From: Candidatus Latescibacterota bacterium
Lineage (GTDB): Bacteria; JAAXHH01
Direction of reading: 5' to 3'
DNA length: 17,817 nt
Assembly (NCBI GenBank): GCA_022821935.1
Contig: JAJECR010000382.1
Coordinates: 1-17,817, forward strand
Made by a program: the position numbers and the translations under genes. The stretch's first letter is position 1. Each line of letters opens with the position of its first letter. The notes below the pieces were generated by a model, which saw nothing but the letters and a program-made list of their open reading frames with translations, searched no databases and was not told where the DNA came from. Positions 16,432-17,817 of this stretch are shown piece by piece.

Positions 16432-17817
16432 ATGCATGCTATATGCCGGGTTCCGGCGTCCCCACGCCCCCGGGTTGCGGTACTTCTCCTCCTGCCCCTT
16501 GTCCTCTTTTCCCCTATTCTCCTTTCCTGCGGCCGTTCCGCCAATGAGCCGGAAGCGGTCCGGCCGGTCGTTCAGTTCACGGACATCGCGCCTTCCGCCG
16601 GCATCTCCTTCCGCCATGCCAACGGCAAATCGGGCCGGTACTACTTCCTCGAAACGGTCGCGTCCGGTGGTGGATTCATCGACTACGACAGGGATGGAAA
16701 CCTCGACATCTATCTGCTCAACGGCACGGCCATCCCGGGTTTTGAGCCGGATCGGCCCCTGTCCAGCGTCCTCTATCGTAACGAGGGCGACGGATCCTTC
16801 ACGGACGTAACCGATCAGGCCGGCGTGGGCAACGCGGGCGGGTACGGGATGGGTATGGCCGTCGCGGATTACGACAACGACGGCGACGACGACCTGTTCG
16901 TCACGAACTACGGGGAGAATGTCCTCTACCGAAACGAGGGGGACGGGACTTTCCGGGACGTGACCGGCCGGGCGGGATTGTCGGTACCCCGAAATCCCAC
17001 GTTCTCGACCAGCGCGGCGTTCCTGGACTACGACCGGGACGGAAACCTGGACCTGTACGTGTGCGTGTATGTCGAGTTCGATTTCGAGGCCAACAAGCGA
17101 TGTTCCCGGGACGGCGTCCAGTCCTATTGCGGGCCCGATATCTACGAGGGGGTGGCCGATCTGCTGTACCGGAACAATGGTGACGGGACCTTTTCAGATG
17201 TTTCTGTGGCGGCGGGTATCGCGAATCCGGAGGGAAAGGGCCTCGGGGTCGTGGGAGGCGACTACGACGGAGACGGATGGACGGATATATTCGTGGCCAA
17301 CGACCTGACGCCGGATTTCCTGTACCGGAACAATGGCGACGGCACGTTTACGGACCAGGCCCTGCTGGCGGGCGTGGCTTATGGCGAGGACGGCGTCGCC
17401 CGGGCGGGCATGGGCGTGGATTTCGGAGACTACGACCGGAACGGGTCGCCGGATATCCACGTGACCAATTTCTCCCTGGAACCCAACTCGCTGCACCGGA
17501 ACAACGGGAACGGTACGTTCACCGAAACCACTTTCGGCGCGGGCGTAGGCAACCCTACGCTCCTTTTCCTGGGTTTTGGAACGGCCTTCGAGGATTTCGA
17601 TCACGATGGCTTGCTGGATATCTTCGCGGCGAACGGCCATGTAATCGACAATATCTCCCTGTTTGATCCCACGATTACTTACGCGCAGACCAATCAGTTG
17701 TTCCGGAACGAAGGAGATGGCCACTTCACCGATATCAGCGACCGCGCCGGCCCGCCGTTCCAGGTGGAACGCGTGCACCGGGGCGCGGCTTTCGGCGACG
17801 TGGACAACGACGGCGAC
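16432..17817 (+). CDS. CRTAC1/FG-GAP (VCBS) repeat lipoprotein, 3' end cut by the window
   Basis: The first 462 residues of a longer protein, open to the right edge. The signal runs from a basic start through a Leu/Val-rich core to lipobox LLS-Cys33. The mature part is a beta-propeller of FG-GAP/VCBS repeats: calcium-binding DxDxDG motifs begin near residues 84 (DYDRDGNLDIY), 146 (DYDNDGDDDLF), 199 (DYDRDGNLDLY), 277 (DYDGDGWTDIF), 333 (DYDRNGSPDIH), 388 (DFDHDGLLDIF) and 456 (DVDNDGD). Each is linked by LYRNxGDGTFxDVT phrases. A Cys pair (CSRDGVQSYC) sits near residues 223-232, as in CRTAC1-family proteins. Family members usually end in an ASPIC/UnbV domain, which would lie beyond the window. 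It should be a calcium-stabilised adhesive or binding protein anchored in the outer membrane. It is probably in the same operon as the preceding genes (46-base gap). Confidence 0.88.
   Translation, partial: MHAICRVPASPRPRVAVLLLLPLVLFSPILLSCGRSANEPEAVRPVVQFTDIAPSAGISFRHANGKSGRYYFLETVASGGGFIDYDRDGNLDIYLLNGTAIPGFEPDRPLSSVLYRNEGDGSFTDVTDQAGVGNAGGYGMGMAVADYDNDGDDDLFVTNYGENVLYRNEGDGTFRDVTGRAGLSVPRNPTFSTSAAFLDYDRDGNLDLYVCVYVEFDFEANKRCSRDGVQSYCGPDIYEGVADLLYRNNGDGTFSDVSVAAGIANPEGKGLGVVGGDYDGDGWTDIFVANDLTPDFLYRNNGDGTFTDQALLAGVAYGEDGVARAGMGVDFGDYDRNGSPDIHVTNFSLEPNSLHRNNGNGTFTETTFGAGVGNPTLLFLGFGTAFEDFDHDGLLDIFAANGHVIDNISLFDPTITYAQTNQLFRNEGDGHFTDISDRAGPPFQVERVHRGAAFGDVDNDGD

Noticed and set aside
16382..16810. 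A 142-codon plus-strand frame starting near 16382
   Set aside because: Its Ser/Arg/Pro-rich translation is a shadow of the FG-GAP lipoprotein, whose true frame starts at 16432 and stays open to the window edge.

Overview
The window looks like chromosomal DNA of a Gram-negative, GC-rich bacterium from the broad Bacteroidetes/FCB neighbourhood (inference). The best fit is a poorly cultured FCB-like lineage such as Latescibacterota or Gemmatimonadota. Clues are a TonB-dependent receptor with an N-terminal carboxypeptidase-regulatory-like domain, a PorV/PorQ-type outer-membrane protein, a large secreted protein with a type-IX-like C-terminal domain, and a run of exported TPR, beta-propeller and FG-GAP/CRTAC1 proteins. 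Most starts have good Shine-Dalgarno sequences, and TTG and GTG starts are used. I saw no tRNA, rRNA, CRISPR array, transposase or integrase.

Layout. (1) Positions 1-2873, minus strand: a housekeeping operon of threonine synthase and a lipoprotein PBP4-type D-Ala-D-Ala carboxypeptidase/endopeptidase, joined by an ATGA stop/start overlap. A further gene may begin at position 14 and run off the left edge. (2) Positions 2874-3580: a 707-base intergenic region with overlapping divergent promoter-like sequences around 2932-2988, possible remnants of older coding sequence, an AT-rich promoter-like patch and a long leader. (3) Positions 3581-10969, plus strand: three large surface genes, namely a TonB-dependent receptor, a 1065-residue secreted protein (TTG start) and a PorV/PorQ-like barrel. 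Each is followed by a near-perfect stem-loop without a U-tract. (4) Positions 11113-17817, plus strand: five exported proteins, namely a six-haem cytochrome c with an N-terminal regulatory-like beta-sandwich domain, a 13-repeat TPR protein, a beta-propeller lipoprotein, a small C-terminally anchored protein and a CRTAC1/FG-GAP lipoprotein cut by the right edge.

How they may work together (inference). Block 3 resembles an outer-membrane uptake or secretion module. The gene in the position of a SusD partner is not SusD, but a large protein with an Fn3-like region and a sorting-like C-terminus, next to a PorV-like protein that in type IX secretion shuttles such cargo. Block 4 would place a multihaem cytochrome with several protein-binding scaffolds in the periplasm or on the cell surface. 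No member of block 4 has an assigned substrate. The two blocks together are the best candidate here for an undescribed envelope system, but this rests on co-localisation only.
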